Shown here: in pieces, positions 36,937 to 46,133 of the stretch
Position numbering within the stretch: position 1 is the stretch's first letter
Layout: each line of letters opens with the position of its first letter
Source of the DNA: an uncultured Granulosicoccus sp.
Lineage (GTDB): Bacteria; Pseudomonadota; Gammaproteobacteria; Granulosicoccales; Granulosicoccaceae
Length of the DNA: 64,000 nucleotides
Assembly (NCBI GenBank): GCA_947499955.1
Contig: CANMQI010000020.1
Coordinates: 1-64,000 of the forward strand
Direction: 5' to 3'
The notes under the pieces: model-generated
Told to the model about the DNA's origin: nothing
What the model saw: only the letters and a program-made list of their open reading frames with translations
Databases searched by the model: none
Position numbers and translations under genes: made by a program

Positions 36937-39900
36937 ACGCGCGTGTAAAAATCAAGGCAAAATCTGGCGTTCCCACGCAATCGGAACGCGGGGGATCGCG
37001 ACCATTCTTCGCCGCCCCCATGCAGGCGCGCCTCAAGGTTGGGCAGCGCGGCGATCGATTCGAGAAAGAGGCAGACACGGCCGCCGATGCAGTGGTTTAT
37101 GGGCACGGACCACTGGCGGGTGTGGGCCCGGTAGCGGCGGCTCTGACGCCAACCGGCAGCAGCCTGGGCTCTCAACGCACGCCAATTGAGGATGAAGCCG
37201 GCAAACCAATCGCACGAATACCTGAGGAAGACACGCAGGCGAAGGAAGTGGAAGAAACGCAACCTCAGGAGGAGGAAGAAGCCCAGACACAGGAGGAGGA
37301 AGAAGCCCAGACACAGGAGGAGGAGGAAGCCCAGACACAGGAGGAAGAAGAAGCCCAGACACAGGAGGAAGAAGAAGCCCAGACACAGGAGGAGGCCCAG
37401 GCAGACGAGCAAGAGGACGCGCAGACCCAGGAAGAGGAGGCGGCAACTCAGCAACAAGAATTGCAGGAACGCGGTTCCGGACAAACCCGAAGCCCTGAGA
37501 AAATTGACCGCGTCTCCAAAGGTATCCGTGCCGCGCGCGGTTTGGGCAATCCGTTGCCCGAGGAGGCTCGCCGTCGGATGGAAACCCAATTCGGCGCCGA
37601 GCTATCAGGAGTGCGTATTCACACCGACGCACTGGCCGTCCAACTGACAGAAGCGCTGCACGCGCAAGCTTTTGCCAGCGGTCGCGACATTTTTTTCAAC
37701 AAGGACAAATTTTCTCCGGGGACGAATAAGGGTGACCACCTTCTGGCACATGAAATCGCCCATACCTTCCAGCAAGGCGGCATCAAGGCCAATGTCGTGC
37801 AACTGTCCGAGGACCCGAACCAGATCCTGGTCCGCCCCGAAGCGCTCAAGGCGATCAGTCTGGCCCGGGCCGAGATAGGCGGCGTCAACACCAAGCTCAA
37901 CGATGCCGAGGGTAACCGTATAGGGTGGGAGCGGCTGCTCGCCTTCTTCCGTACAGCCTTTGGCGGCGACACGATTCATCCTGAGGTGATTCGCAAAATC
38001 ACCATGGTTGAGATGAAGGGCGAGATGAAAGATGCTCTGCCCCATTGGTGCGGTATCTTCACATGGTGGGCGCTCAAAACCGCGGGCGTACCGCTGCCGG
38101 ACTGGAAAATCGGCATGAGCATCCTCGATGCTGTCGACCCCCTGCCAGCGGGTACTCTTCCGCAGAAGGGCATGATTGCCTACGCCAACAAGAACCAGCA
38201 CTTCGCCCTGGTCTCCGCCGTTGAAAGCACGACCGATGCCGAAGGCAAACCGCTCAGCGCTGTACTGATCCGCACCATCAACGGCAATACCGCCGGATCC
38301 AACAATCTGGGCGGTCAGGTACAGGAGGTCTGGCACCCTTATAGCCGCTGGAATAACTTCTTCGATCCCTTTGGAAAAGCCGCACTCCCGGATGTTCCTC
38401 TGGTCGCAACATCGCGTGATGCCGAGGAACCTACCGCCTTGCCGACACCAGAAACGTCTAAGCAGGAAACGGGGCAAACCAACGCTGCGAACATCGACCC
38501 CGAGCCCCCTGAAGACCAGATAACCCCGGTGCCCGAACTCGACGCCGGAACTGAAGCCGATATCGCCCTCGACATCCCTCCGCCTGCACCCATCCCGCCG
38601 CCTGAGCCGGTGGCCGAGGTTGCAAAATTGGGTCTCGAAGGCTCCTCTGAGACAGCGATGAGCGCATTTGTCTCCGCTGCTCCATCGGCCATGGCCGCCA
38701 CCGCCGGCGATCTCTCAGACGCGATTACGGAAAAAGTGACCAGCGAGCAAACCGAAGCCGCCGTCGAGGCGCCCGAACTCGAAGTCCAAACCGGCGGCAG
38801 TATCGACCCCGGCACCACGCCGCCTGATCAGATACCTGTCCCCGGTAAAAGCAGTCTCGGCGATGGCGTCAATGATACTACCCCACCCGATCTCATTGCC
38901 ACAGCCCACGAAGACAAAGCGCCGCCGCCCAGCAACAAAGAGACCGGAAAGCTGATGAACAAGCAGCCAGAGGGTGGGTTCCTCGCCTGGCTGCGCTCAG
39001 CCATTACCGGACTGATGCGCAACATCCGAACCACGGATGATGGCGTCTCCACCGATGCAGGCGCCCGTGAAAAGGTCGAGATGAAAGGCAAAGCCGACCC
39101 AACCCGAATGAGCCGACAGAAAGACGAGGGTGTCACCGATCTGCGCATCCAGCGCGACAAGGAAACCACGGCGTACAAGAACCACTCCGGGCAATCCAGG
39201 ATCAACGCGCGCAAAGTCGATGAAGCGCATAAACCCGTCTTGCGAGGTGAACCTGCTGCCACCCCGCAAGCTATACCTCCCTCAACCGATGCCCAAGACT
39301 ACCTCGATGCTGCGTTACCCGCAGAGGTCCGCACCAAGGCTGATGAGGATGTCGCCCCGCAACTGCAAGCCAATCTCGACCAGGCCAGGACCGAATCTGC
39401 CAACGCTGCCACAACACGCGATACCGAAAGCACTCGTGAAAAGAAAATCGCCGCCAACAAGGCGCGCAAGATCAATGAAGACGCAGACCGCGACCAGAAA
39501 AAGATCGTGTTGGAAAACCGCCAGGACGTCGCCCGCCAACAGGGTGAAGGTGTCGCTGGCGCTTTCGAGCGAGTACAGGAATTCTCTGACGACGCCGCCA
39601 AAGAGCAAACCGACAAGAGCAAGGCCATTGGAGAGCATGTAAAAACCGAAGAAGGCAAGGCCCACAAAAAGCTGGAAGATGGCGAAAAGGAGGCTGAGGA
39701 CAAGAAAAGGACGAAAGAGAGGGAGGCTGCCGAAAAGAAAAAGGAACTCGAGCGCGAACAGAAAAAAGGTAGTTGGTGGGACCGCGCCGCCAGTCTCGTT
39801 AAAAGGGCCGTGTCGGTGATCACCGACGCGATCGACACGATATTCACCGCCCTGCGCGAGGCCGTGGCCACAATCATTAAAAAGGCTAAAGAAGCCGCTG

Positions 39901-42071
39901 TTGGCCTGATCAACGCCGCGCGTGACTGGGCCATCGACAAGCTAGATGATTTCCGGGACTGGGCGAAGTCCAAGGTCGACAAATATCTCGGCGAAAGTTT
40001 TCCGGGGCTGGCCAGCGCGATAAATTCCGGCATCGATGCCACGGTCAATGTGGCCATTGACGGTGTCAATGTGGTCGCTGACACGGCGATCGCCGGAGTC
40101 GAAGCCCTGGCTGATGGGCTAGCTGCTGTTCTTGATAAAATCCTGTCGGTCTACCAAACGGCACTCAAGGCCGCCGTCGGCATTGCTGGCGCTGTTATTA
40201 CAGGCGACTTCGCGGGTGCCTTGCGCATTGCAGTGCAGTCGGCCTGCGACATTGCAGGAATAGACAGCAAACCGATCTTCGACTTCTTCGACCGTGCAGG
40301 CGAGACGGTGACGAAAATTCTCAAAAACGTACCCGGATTCCTCAACAATCTCATCACAGCCGTCGGCATGGGCATTCGCAGCTTTGGCGACAACATTCTG
40401 ACCCACCTCAAGGCGGGCCTGATCCAATGGCTCACGGGTGCCTTGTCCGGAGGCGGGATAACGCTTCCGCAGACCTTCGATCTCAAAGGTATTTTCAGCC
40501 TTGTGGCGCAGGTCCTGGGCCTGACTTATGCCAATATCAAATCGCGCATCATCAAGAAATTACCGGCCGCCGAGAAGGTTTTTGACATGGTCGAAAAGGG
40601 GTTTGCGCTGGTGATGAAATTGAAGGATCTGGACTTTTCTGCACTCTGGGAAGAGGTGAAGGGCCAGCTTTCAAACCTGTACGAAATGGTGATTGGCGGT
40701 ATTCGTAACTGGGTGATGACCACGGTCATCAAAGAGGGTGTCGTCTGGCTGTTGAGTCTGATGAACCCGGCATCAGCCATTGTGAAGGTACTCAAACTCA
40801 TGTTCGATCTGGTGATGTGGCTGATCGAACGATTCAATCAGATCAAGGATTTCGTCCTCTCGGTCTATGACAGCATGTCGAAAATCGCTAGCGGTGTGCT
40901 GGGCCCCGCCTCCAAGGCGGTTGAAAATGCCTTGGCCAGATCGCTGCCAGTGGTGATCTCTTTGATCGCCAGCGTTGTGGGATTGGGGGGGATCAGCAAG
41001 GCGATTCGCGAACTGCTGGAAAAAATCACAACACCCATCAATAAGGTCATCGATGCGGTGATTGACAAGGTTGTCGCGTTCGCCAAAGGGCTTCTAGGTA
41101 AAGCCAAGTCCGGAGCAAAGAAAGTCAAGGACAAGATTGCTGAATTCCTCTGGCCAAAGAAGAAATTCACTGTCGATGGCGAAAGCCACACACTGGAATT
41201 CACTGCCGCTGGCACACCGATGATTCGCTCGACCCCGCAGGCGATCTCGACTTTCATCGCGGCCTGGGAAAAATCTGCCGGGACACCGCTTCCCAAGGCC
41301 AAGGCAGCACACCTGAAAAACGCTAAAGCAAAGTTGCAAGAGATGAAGACAGTCTCCGCTGAGGTCGACAAGCTGGAGAATGCCAAAAAGAAAGTGCCGC
41401 AGCCTAAGCTGAAAAAGCTGCTGTCTTTGCAAACAGAAATATCCATCGCACTGAAGGGGATGCTCGGTTCGTCCAGCGGACTCGCGAAAGGCAAGGAACG
41501 CTACAAACTCGAAGGTCTGACCGGCACATTCAGCACGATACCGAAACCCAAGGGTGATTATCTCACCGGTGATCATCAGCCACAGGCGGCTGTGATTAAG
41601 CATCTCGCCTTACGGCCCTATTTCAAGCCACCGCACGGTGACGACATCCGAAATCGCGCTGCCGGGTCTCACGCCCAAAACGCATTTGTCATCAATTTAC
41701 AAGGCCAACGCCACGCGGCTGGTCGTACCTATGGTGGTAAAGGCAGTGCAACCAAAGCCACCTTCATCTCGTCACTTGCAAGCGCTGAAGAAAAGGTGCC
41801 CAGCGGGGCCTCCAAAGCCAGTAGAGATGCCATTCATGCCAAGAACCGTAAATCCGCGGTGAAACTCTTGAAGGCCGAACTCTCCGCCGACGTCACTTCC
41901 ATGCGCAGTGTCTATGGCAAAGCCGCCACTGATCCGATCTGGGACGATCTCAACCCGTTCACTACGGGTAACGTCAAGGCCAAGTCCACATTGGTCAAGG
42001 AAATCCAGTCGCAGGTTAAACGCGGTCAGTCGATCATTGCTGCTCAACCGATGTCTGTAATGGAAAAATAG
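36933..42071 (+). CDS. 1712-aa DUF4157 eCIS cargo/effector with CHAP-like and C-terminal toxin-like domains
   Basis: The N-terminus has DRFEKEADTAADAV (41-54), an acidic repeat at 113-155, then DUF4157 at about 205-285 with zinc-protease motif HEIAH (273-277). DUF4157 marks proteins loaded into eCIS particles. Residues about 355-480 look like a CHAP/NlpC cysteine peptidase: HWCGIFTWWALKTAG (Cys373), QHFALV (His423), NGNT (Asn450). A Pro-rich linker (490-700) and charged coiled coil (830-945) follow. Residues 945-1410 are a long run of amphipathic/hydrophobic helices, suited to membrane insertion or tape-like packing. The last 165 residues carry GDHQPQAA and RHAAGRTYGG, reminiscent of polymorphic-toxin nuclease domains. 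Domain calls after DUF4157 are inference. Confidence 0.8.
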   Translation: MNARVKIKAKSGVPTQSERGGSRPFFAAPMQARLKVGQRGDRFEKEADTAADAVVYGHGPLAGVGPVAAALTPTGSSLGSQRTPIEDEAGKPIARIPEEDTQAKEVEETQPQEEEEAQTQEEEEAQTQEEEEAQTQEEEEAQTQEEEEAQTQEEAQADEQEDAQTQEEEAATQQQELQERGSGQTRSPEKIDRVSKGIRAARGLGNPLPEEARRRMETQFGAELSGVRIHTDALAVQLTEALHAQAFASGRDIFFNKDKFSPGTNKGDHLLAHEIAHTFQQGGIKANVVQLSEDPNQILVRPEALKAISLARAEIGGVNTKLNDAEGNRIGWERLLAFFRTAFGGDTIHPEVIRKITMVEMKGEMKDALPHWCGIFTWWALKTAGVPLPDWKIGMSILDAVDPLPAGTLPQKGMIAYANKNQHFALVSAVESTTDAEGKPLSAVLIRTINGNTAGSNNLGGQVQEVWHPYSRWNNFFDPFGKAALPDVPLVATSRDAEEPTALPTPETSKQETGQTNAANIDPEPPEDQITPVPELDAGTEADIALDIPPPAPIPPPEPVAEVAKLGLEGSSETAMSAFVSAAPSAMAATAGDLSDAITEKVTSEQTEAAVEAPELEVQTGGSIDPGTTPPDQIPVPGKSSLGDGVNDTTPPDLIATAHEDKAPPPSNKETGKLMNKQPEGGFLAWLRSAITGLMRNIRTTDDGVSTDAGAREKVEMKGKADPTRMSRQKDEGVTDLRIQRDKETTAYKNHSGQSRINARKVDEAHKPVLRGEPAATPQAIPPSTDAQDYLDAALPAEVRTKADEDVAPQLQANLDQARTESANAATTRDTESTREKKIAANKARKINEDADRDQKKIVLENRQDVARQQGEGVAGAFERVQEFSDDAAKEQTDKSKAIGEHVKTEEGKAHKKLEDGEKEAEDKKRTKEREAAEKKKELEREQKKGSWWDRAASLVKRAVSVITDAIDTIFTALREAVATIIKKAKEAAVGLINAARDWAIDKLDDFRDWAKSKVDKYLGESFPGLASAINSGIDATVNVAIDGVNVVADTAIAGVEALADGLAAVLDKILSVYQTALKAAVGIAGAVITGDFAGALRIAVQSACDIAGIDSKPIFDFFDRAGETVTKILKNVPGFLNNLITAVGMGIRSFGDNILTHLKAGLIQWLTGALSGGGITLPQTFDLKGIFSLVAQVLGLTYANIKSRIIKKLPAAEKVFDMVEKGFALVMKLKDLDFSALWEEVKGQLSNLYEMVIGGIRNWVMTTVIKEGVVWLLSLMNPASAIVKVLKLMFDLVMWLIERFNQIKDFVLSVYDSMSKIASGVLGPASKAVENALARSLPVVISLIASVVGLGGISKAIRELLEKITTPINKVIDAVIDKVVAFAKGLLGKAKSGAKKVKDKIAEFLWPKKKFTVDGESHTLEFTAAGTPMIRSTPQAISTFIAAWEKSAGTPLPKAKAAHLKNAKAKLQEMKTVSAEVDKLENAKKKVPQPKLKKLLSLQTEISIALKGMLGSSSGLAKGKERYKLEGLTGTFSTIPKPKGDYLTGDHQPQAAVIKHLALRPYFKPPHGDDIRNRAAGSHAQNAFVINLQGQRHAAGRTYGGKGSATKATFISSLASAEEKVPSGASKASRDAIHAKNRKSAVKLLKAELSADVTSMRSVYGKAATDPIWDDLNPFTTGNVKAKSTLVKEIQSQVKRGQSIIAAQPMSVMEK
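37263..37400 (+). repeat. 24-bp tandem repeat in cargo gene
   Basis: About five near-perfect copies of an eight-codon unit coding EEEEAQTQ. The repeat is acidic, low in complexity, and could change copy number by slippage without shifting frame. Confidence 0.85.
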
Positions 42072-42074
42072 CCC

Positions 42075-43466
42075 ATGATCGACACCGTTCCTGGAAACGC
42101 GCTCAACTTGACTCTTGCACTGCAGTTTCTTGGTGATCTGATCACCGTTCGAGTACGCGAACATCTGGGTGAGGACGCCGGTACGCTGCCCCAACCAATT
42201 GTGCTGGAGAATGATTCCACGTTTGCAGATCTCGCCTATCGCCATAAACCGGGTTACGACGCATTTACTATTCTCGTCCTCGCTTTGGCTCCGCATCTTC
42301 GGCCCGCATTCCTCGAAGCGACACTGCGCTCCGCTCTAGGCCGTGACGACGACTTTCCGCAATTTGGCGGTCACCGCGATCCAGACAGTCGCGCCCTGAT
42401 CCCGACCGGAGAAACGGCGGCTTTCCTGCTCGCTGATGAGGACCTCGACGCTCGCTTCTCCCTGCAAGCGCTGTTCGCTCCCGACCACTGGTTCGCCACT
42501 GAAGGCCTCCTGTGGCTCGAACCTGTTCGCTCGAGTGCGCCCTTCCTGTCTGGTCGTATCCTGATTGATCACGCCTGGGTCGAACGACTGACGCAAGGTG
42601 CCGAAACGCCACCGAAATTCTCCGCCAGTTTCCCCGCCCGCCCGGTCCAACCCGTGCTTGACTGGGACGACTTGATCCTCAATGCGGAAGCAATCTCCAG
42701 GCTGGATGACATACGCCGCTGGCTGCGCAATCGCAATGCTTTGGCATCTGGTGCAATGCCCCGCGGTCATATGCGCAAGGGTTTCCGAGCACTCTTTCAT
42801 GGGCCCTCTGGCACCGGAAAAACCCTCGCCGCAGGTCTGATCGGCAAAGCCGCCGGACTTCCTGTCTATCGGGTAGATCTGTCCGCTGTTGTTTCAAAAT
42901 ACATCGGTGAGACTGAAAAGAACCTCTCATCGCTGTTCGAGATCGCGCAAAACCGCAATTGGATTCTCTTTTTCGATGAAGCTGACGCGCTGTTCGGCAA
43001 GCGAACCTCCGTCAAGGACGCCCATGATCGCTATGCCAACCAGGAAGTCAGCTATCTCTTGCAGCGGGTCGAGGATTACAATGGTCTCTGCGTCCTCGCC
43101 TCTAATTTCCGTGCCAATATGGACGATGCATTCCTGGGTCGGTTCGACAGTATCATTCGCTTCTCCCTGCCCGGTGTCGATGAACGCATCCGACTTTGGC
43201 GTGCGACTCTGCCTATCGCACCGGCACCCGTCGACGCAGTTGCATTTGCACAAATCATGGCACGATTTGAACTCTCTGGCCGTGCCATCGTCGGTGCTGT
43301 TCAGCACGCCGCCCTTTCTGCGCTTGATGTGGGTCGCGACACGCTACTTCTTGTCGATGCCGTCGAGGGCGTCGAGCGCGAATATGAAAAAGAGGGCCGT
43401 GTTTTCAAGGATCTTGCCGCCAAAGAAATCAAGGAAGAGATCGAAGCACTATCCCTCAGCAGCTGA
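42075..43466 (+). CDS. AAA+ ATPase of eCIS (Afp15-like)
   Basis: 463 aa. Walker A GPSGTGKT at 243-250, pore-loop/ISS region KYIGETEKNL near 275, Walker B ILFFDEADALFGKRT (Glu302), then sensor-1 ASNFRANMDDAFLGRFD with Arg fingers, all intact. Afp15/Pvc15 ATPases are needed for cargo loading. Its location directly after the DUF4157 cargo fits this. N-terminal 200 residues are the family-specific region. Confidence 0.95.
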   Translation: MIDTVPGNALNLTLALQFLGDLITVRVREHLGEDAGTLPQPIVLENDSTFADLAYRHKPGYDAFTILVLALAPHLRPAFLEATLRSALGRDDDFPQFGGHRDPDSRALIPTGETAAFLLADEDLDARFSLQALFAPDHWFATEGLLWLEPVRSSAPFLSGRILIDHAWVERLTQGAETPPKFSASFPARPVQPVLDWDDLILNAEAISRLDDIRRWLRNRNALASGAMPRGHMRKGFRALFHGPSGTGKTLAAGLIGKAAGLPVYRVDLSAVVSKYIGETEKNLSSLFEIAQNRNWILFFDEADALFGKRTSVKDAHDRYANQEVSYLLQRVEDYNGLCVLASNFRANMDDAFLGRFDSIIRFSLPGVDERIRLWRATLPIAPAPVDAVAFAQIMARFELSGRAIVGAVQHAALSALDVGRDTLLLVDAVEGVEREYEKEGRVFKDLAAKEIKEEIEALSLSS

Positions 43467-43540
43467 CTCTGACGGGTATGTGGTCATTTTAAACCGTTGT
43501 TGCTTCTACCGCGCAAGTCCTTACTGCCAGTGTAAAAGCA

Positions 43541-43655
43541 CCGGCATAAGTGAGCTCTGTGTCCTTCCCTGCACGCGTGGATCTCACTGCTGGCGCGCCC
43601 GCTGATGCAAAGGTGCAGGATCCCGCGTATGGCGCTGAGATGGCCAAGACGGCTT
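43541..43655 (+). pseudogene. Fragment of a second copy of the 19156-19896 gene
   Basis: The frame VSFPARVDLTAGAPADAKVQD aligns with VPFPARVDLTAGVPTDVEVRD of the second eCIS gene, also at DNA level. A stop lies just upstream in the matched frame and another follows at TAA soon after. It is a decayed remnant of another eCIS-type locus or an internal duplication. Confidence 0.75.
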
Positions 43656-43915
43656 AATACCCATATATCGATTCTGTTGCATTCTGGAACATCGAGTTGC
43701 AGACAAGCGCTACCCCCAAGGCTCAGCGATTGCGCCATTGGTATCGAATATCTACCTGCACTACGCGTTGAGGTGTGGGTACCGCATCGGCATCAAAAGC
43801 AGGAGCGTGGCCAGTCGGCGTTGTCAAATTCGCAGACGATAGTGTGCCACGAGCACCAACTACTGCTTCAGCGGCAGGGGGGCGTGCCGCACATGAGATG
43901 AGTATTTATTGGACC
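43656..43915. other. Scar sequence after the eCIS locus, no gene
   Basis: No recognisable gene. It links the decayed eCIS fragment with the duplicated ICE backbone. Confidence 0.5.
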
Positions 43916-43985
43916 TTTTTCAAGAGGCCTTGGGCCCACCGATAAACAGAGCCAATAGTTCGGCATCCGAGAAACGACTGATGCA
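43916..43985 (-). pseudogene. Short radC fragment
   Basis: Matches radC positions 17728-17790 at high identity (GAGGCCTTGGGCCC and GTTCGGCATCCGA). It is joined at a TGAT microhomology to the 3' tail of the 44049 gene, with the rest of radC and its leader missing. Confidence 0.8.
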
Positions 43986-44048
43986 GATTTTCTCCGAAGG
44001 GTCAACGCCGCGGACTGGCCCTTGTTCGCGAGCGGCTGACCCTGCCGC

Positions 44049-44693
44049 TCATGCAGCTGCGCGCAATGTTGCGTAGGTCTGCTCTATTGGGCGATCAGCG
44101 ACTCCCCAGGTATCCACATTGCTGACTTTCTCCGTTCGTCGAAAGCAGGCGGCTTCCTCGACAGTGGCACAGCGTTTGATCACCATCAGGCATCCGTCCA
44201 TCAACGTGGTCGGCTCGTGGCGAATACACACATAGACCTGGCCGCACCGGGCATAGATCTCGCCGGGCACCGGTGCGCTCGCCGCGTTGCACAGATCCTG
44301 CCTCTCGACCGTTCCTCCGCTGGCAACGATCGCCCTGTTGTGCTCGGCAAAGGTCGCGCCGCTCAGAAAGCCATCGATGATGTTCATGAACGTGGGTAGG
44401 TAACGGCAGTATTCCTCGAGCCGGGACAGCGCGATCGACCACTCGAAGCGTTTGGTACCTGTTTTCTTGCCTCGTGCTCCCAGCGTTCGTAATACGTGGA
44501 CCACCCGCTTGTCGTAGGAAGGGGTTTCCACCACGATGGCACCATCGCCGTCGAGCACCAAGCGAGCATTACGGCAGATGAGAGATTCCATGGAATCTCT
44601 TCCGCCCCCATCATCATAAGCTCTGAACAGAGAAGTAAAACGCTCCTCGACCGACATGTCTCGGGTATCAGGTACACGCCACACCGTTTTCAT
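44049..44693 (-). CDS. ICE accessory protein of unknown function
   Basis: About 214 aa from the ATG at 44693, preceded by GGAGATAGGC; 13 residues of extra frame precede it. Soluble; MKTVWRVPDTRDMSVEERFTSLFRAYDDGGG opens it. It ends with CLMVIKRCATVEEAACFRR, a YafZ-like small alpha/beta tail. No family recognised with confidence. A broken 3' copy lies at 18041-18275, left of the eCIS, showing that this gene was the neighbour of radC before insertion. A strong AT-rich inverted repeat lies 60-90 nt upstream. Confidence 0.7.
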   Translation of the reverse strand: MKTVWRVPDTRDMSVEERFTSLFRAYDDGGGRDSMESLICRNARLVLDGDGAIVVETPSYDKRVVHVLRTLGARGKKTGTKRFEWSIALSRLEEYCRYLPTFMNIIDGFLSGATFAEHNRAIVASGGTVERQDLCNAASAPVPGEIYARCGQVYVCIRHEPTTLMDGCLMVIKRCATVEEAACFRRTEKVSNVDTWGVADRPIEQTYATLRAAA

Positions 44694-44752
44694 GATGCCT
44701 ATCTCCTTGTTGTACGATAAAGACAATAACAATCACGCAAAGAGCATGTCAA

Positions 44753-44781
44753 TTATTATTATAAAATACATATAATAATAA
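44753..44781. promoter_or_regulatory. Perfect 10-bp inverted repeat upstream of 44049-44693
   Basis: TTATTATTAT (44753-44762) and ATAATAATAA (44772-44781) with a 9-nt spacer. It is directly followed by ACTCGATTGTCGTCGCCGG, which recurs with two changes at 52953 upstream of another minus-strand gene. A likely operator/promoter region. Confidence 0.6.
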
Positions 44782-45130
44782 CTCGATTGTCGTCGCCGGG
44801 CAAAGCCGCGATTGTTTGATATGCCAGGGTGGATCCCTCCATGAGAGAGCTTCTGTGAAGTTTGCGTCGATCGACAGTCACCATGGCTGTCCGAACGCTC
44901 ATGTCGCAAGCCAATGCCCAGGATCCGGAATCGCGACTGGCAAGTTGTGCGACGATCCGTCTCCCCTGCCCCGGACGCCGATCCGGTAGATCGTGCGGGC
45001 TTACCGTGTACCGGATCAAACACGTGGCGTCAGTGTGTCGAGTACCAGGCTGGTGTGGCGCGAATGGACTGCCGGCAGCGAACGCATCAGGCTGTCAGCC
45101 CGATGCGTCCGTTGACTTGCGAAAAGAAAG
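44782..45130. other. Intergenic, no gene recognised
   Basis: Apart from the inverted repeat and shared box at its left end, nothing is recognised. Confidence 0.5.
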
Positions 45131-45343
45131 TTATTTCACCAGAACAGGCTGGATTTCCGGGTTGAGTTCGATGCTCTCGATCTCTCTCGAGACAGGCTTT
45201 CCCCATGCCATGTTCTTCCGGTTCAACGATTCCATGGCCAGTTCGTTCGCTCTCTGTTCGGATACGGCCTGAATCCTGACAACGACTCGATACACCTCTC
45301 TGGTGGTGACATGAACCTCCACGTCGTAGATGTTCACGGCCAT
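45131..45343 (-). CDS. Small ICE protein (71 aa), function unknown
   Basis: Starts at the ATG 45343 (MAVNIYDVEVHVTTREVYRVVV), which overlaps the stop of the upstream gene as TGATG, so it is translationally coupled. Predicted alpha/beta, with a helix RANELAMESLNRKNM followed by a strand SREIESIELN. No family recognised. Confidence 0.6.
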   Translation of the reverse strand: MAVNIYDVEVHVTTREVYRVVVRIQAVSEQRANELAMESLNRKNMAWGKPVSREIESIELNPEIQPVLVK

Positions 45344-45753
45344 CAGCTGATCACCCCGGGAACGGAAGGCCATCCCGTGAGCATGGTGCCTGGATGGTGG
45401 ATAAACAAATCGGATCGGGCATGTCGTGTCGCGAACACACTGTTTGCATCGGCTCCGGCTCTGCCAGCGAGGCAATTGCCAGGCTGGGTGGGTTGGAACG
45501 TTCTGTTCACTGCAGAAGCCGGATAGCGTTCACTATCATTTATCGGTGTAAAAAAGTCCCGGTAAACGCTCTGGCCATTCGAAGAGAGCTGATCCGGTTT
45601 TGCGTAGATCGTCGACTTCCCGATTAATACAAGGGCCGGGAGCAACTCTGGTAGGAATGTATCGCAGGCAGCGCCTGCTACCCGCAGTGCTACAACCTGA
45701 TTTCTGGTCGTGTCCTCTGTTTGGATTGCGTTCGCAATAAGAACGTGATTCAT
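45343..45753 (-). CDS. ICE accessory protein of unknown function
   Basis: 136 aa. MNHVLIANAIQTEDTTRNQVVALRV opens it directly after a TGGAGAAA ribosome site in leader repeat 2. The C-terminal half (QPTQPGNCLAGRAGADANS) has poor complexity, so translation extent is less certain. No family recognised. Coupled to 45131-45343. Confidence 0.5.
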   Translation of the reverse strand: MNHVLIANAIQTEDTTRNQVVALRVAGAACDTFLPELLPALVLIGKSTIYAKPDQLSSNGQSVYRDFFTPINDSERYPASAVNRTFQPTQPGNCLAGRAGADANSVFATRHARSDLFIHHPGTMLTGWPSVPGVIS

Positions 45754-45835
45754 GATATTTCTCCAGATAAAAACGGGAGAGCACGAATCCCCAAGGGGGA
45801 ATCGTGTCCCCCGAAGGTGGGTATTTACAGTTACA
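45754..45835 (-). promoter_or_regulatory. ICE leader repeat 2
   Basis: Minus-strand hairpin leader with GGGGGACACGATTCCCCC and GGGGATTCGTGCTCTCCC. It is like the leaders of radC and of the gene at 45918, and leads straight to a start codon. Confidence 0.6.
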
Positions 45836-45917
45836 GTAGGTTGCGGTTAGGTCTCCTGATGCTCCAGCCTGAGGGGCAAGAGATCAAACAGGTGACGTTC
45901 AGCGGCGATATCAGGAG

Positions 45918-46133
45918 TCATGGACTCCGGGAAATATTGCTGTCCTGGGCTACGAGAGAACGTTCTCGGATGACTGTGCTTGTCTCACAGCTGAGGCAGT
46001 AGTCGTTTTCGTCGGAGATGATGGCGAGTGTCCATTGCTGGGTATCGGTACACCACTCGGCGAAGGCATCCTTGACAACATCAGTGCTTCCACAATGACT
46101 GCAGAACTTGACAGTTCCGGGGTGGTTGGACAT
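45918..46133 (-). CDS. Small zinc-ribbon-like protein of ICE/plasmid type
   Basis: 71 aa. FCSHCGSTDVVKDAFAEW then QQWTL and DENDYCLSCETSTVI gives two CxxC pairs about 30 residues apart, a zinc-ribbon. Similar short proteins (CxHCGS..V..DA.A.W) are frequent on ICEs and plasmids. Preceded by leader repeat 3. Confidence 0.7.
   Translation of the reverse strand: MSNHPGTVKFCSHCGSTDVVKDAFAEWCTDTQQWTLAIISDENDYCLSCETSTVIRERSLVAQDSNISRSP

Noticed and set aside
37186-37647. 153-aa Arg-rich frame inside the cargo gene
   Set aside because: It is an out-of-frame reading of the acidic repeat.
44708-44722. A Ter-like site (TGTTGTA...AAAG) upstream of 44049-44693, relevant to the Tus-like protein
   Set aside because: It has an extra base compared with the E. 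coli Ter core and lacks the consensus after TGTTGTA; one short match in an AT-rich region is not enough.
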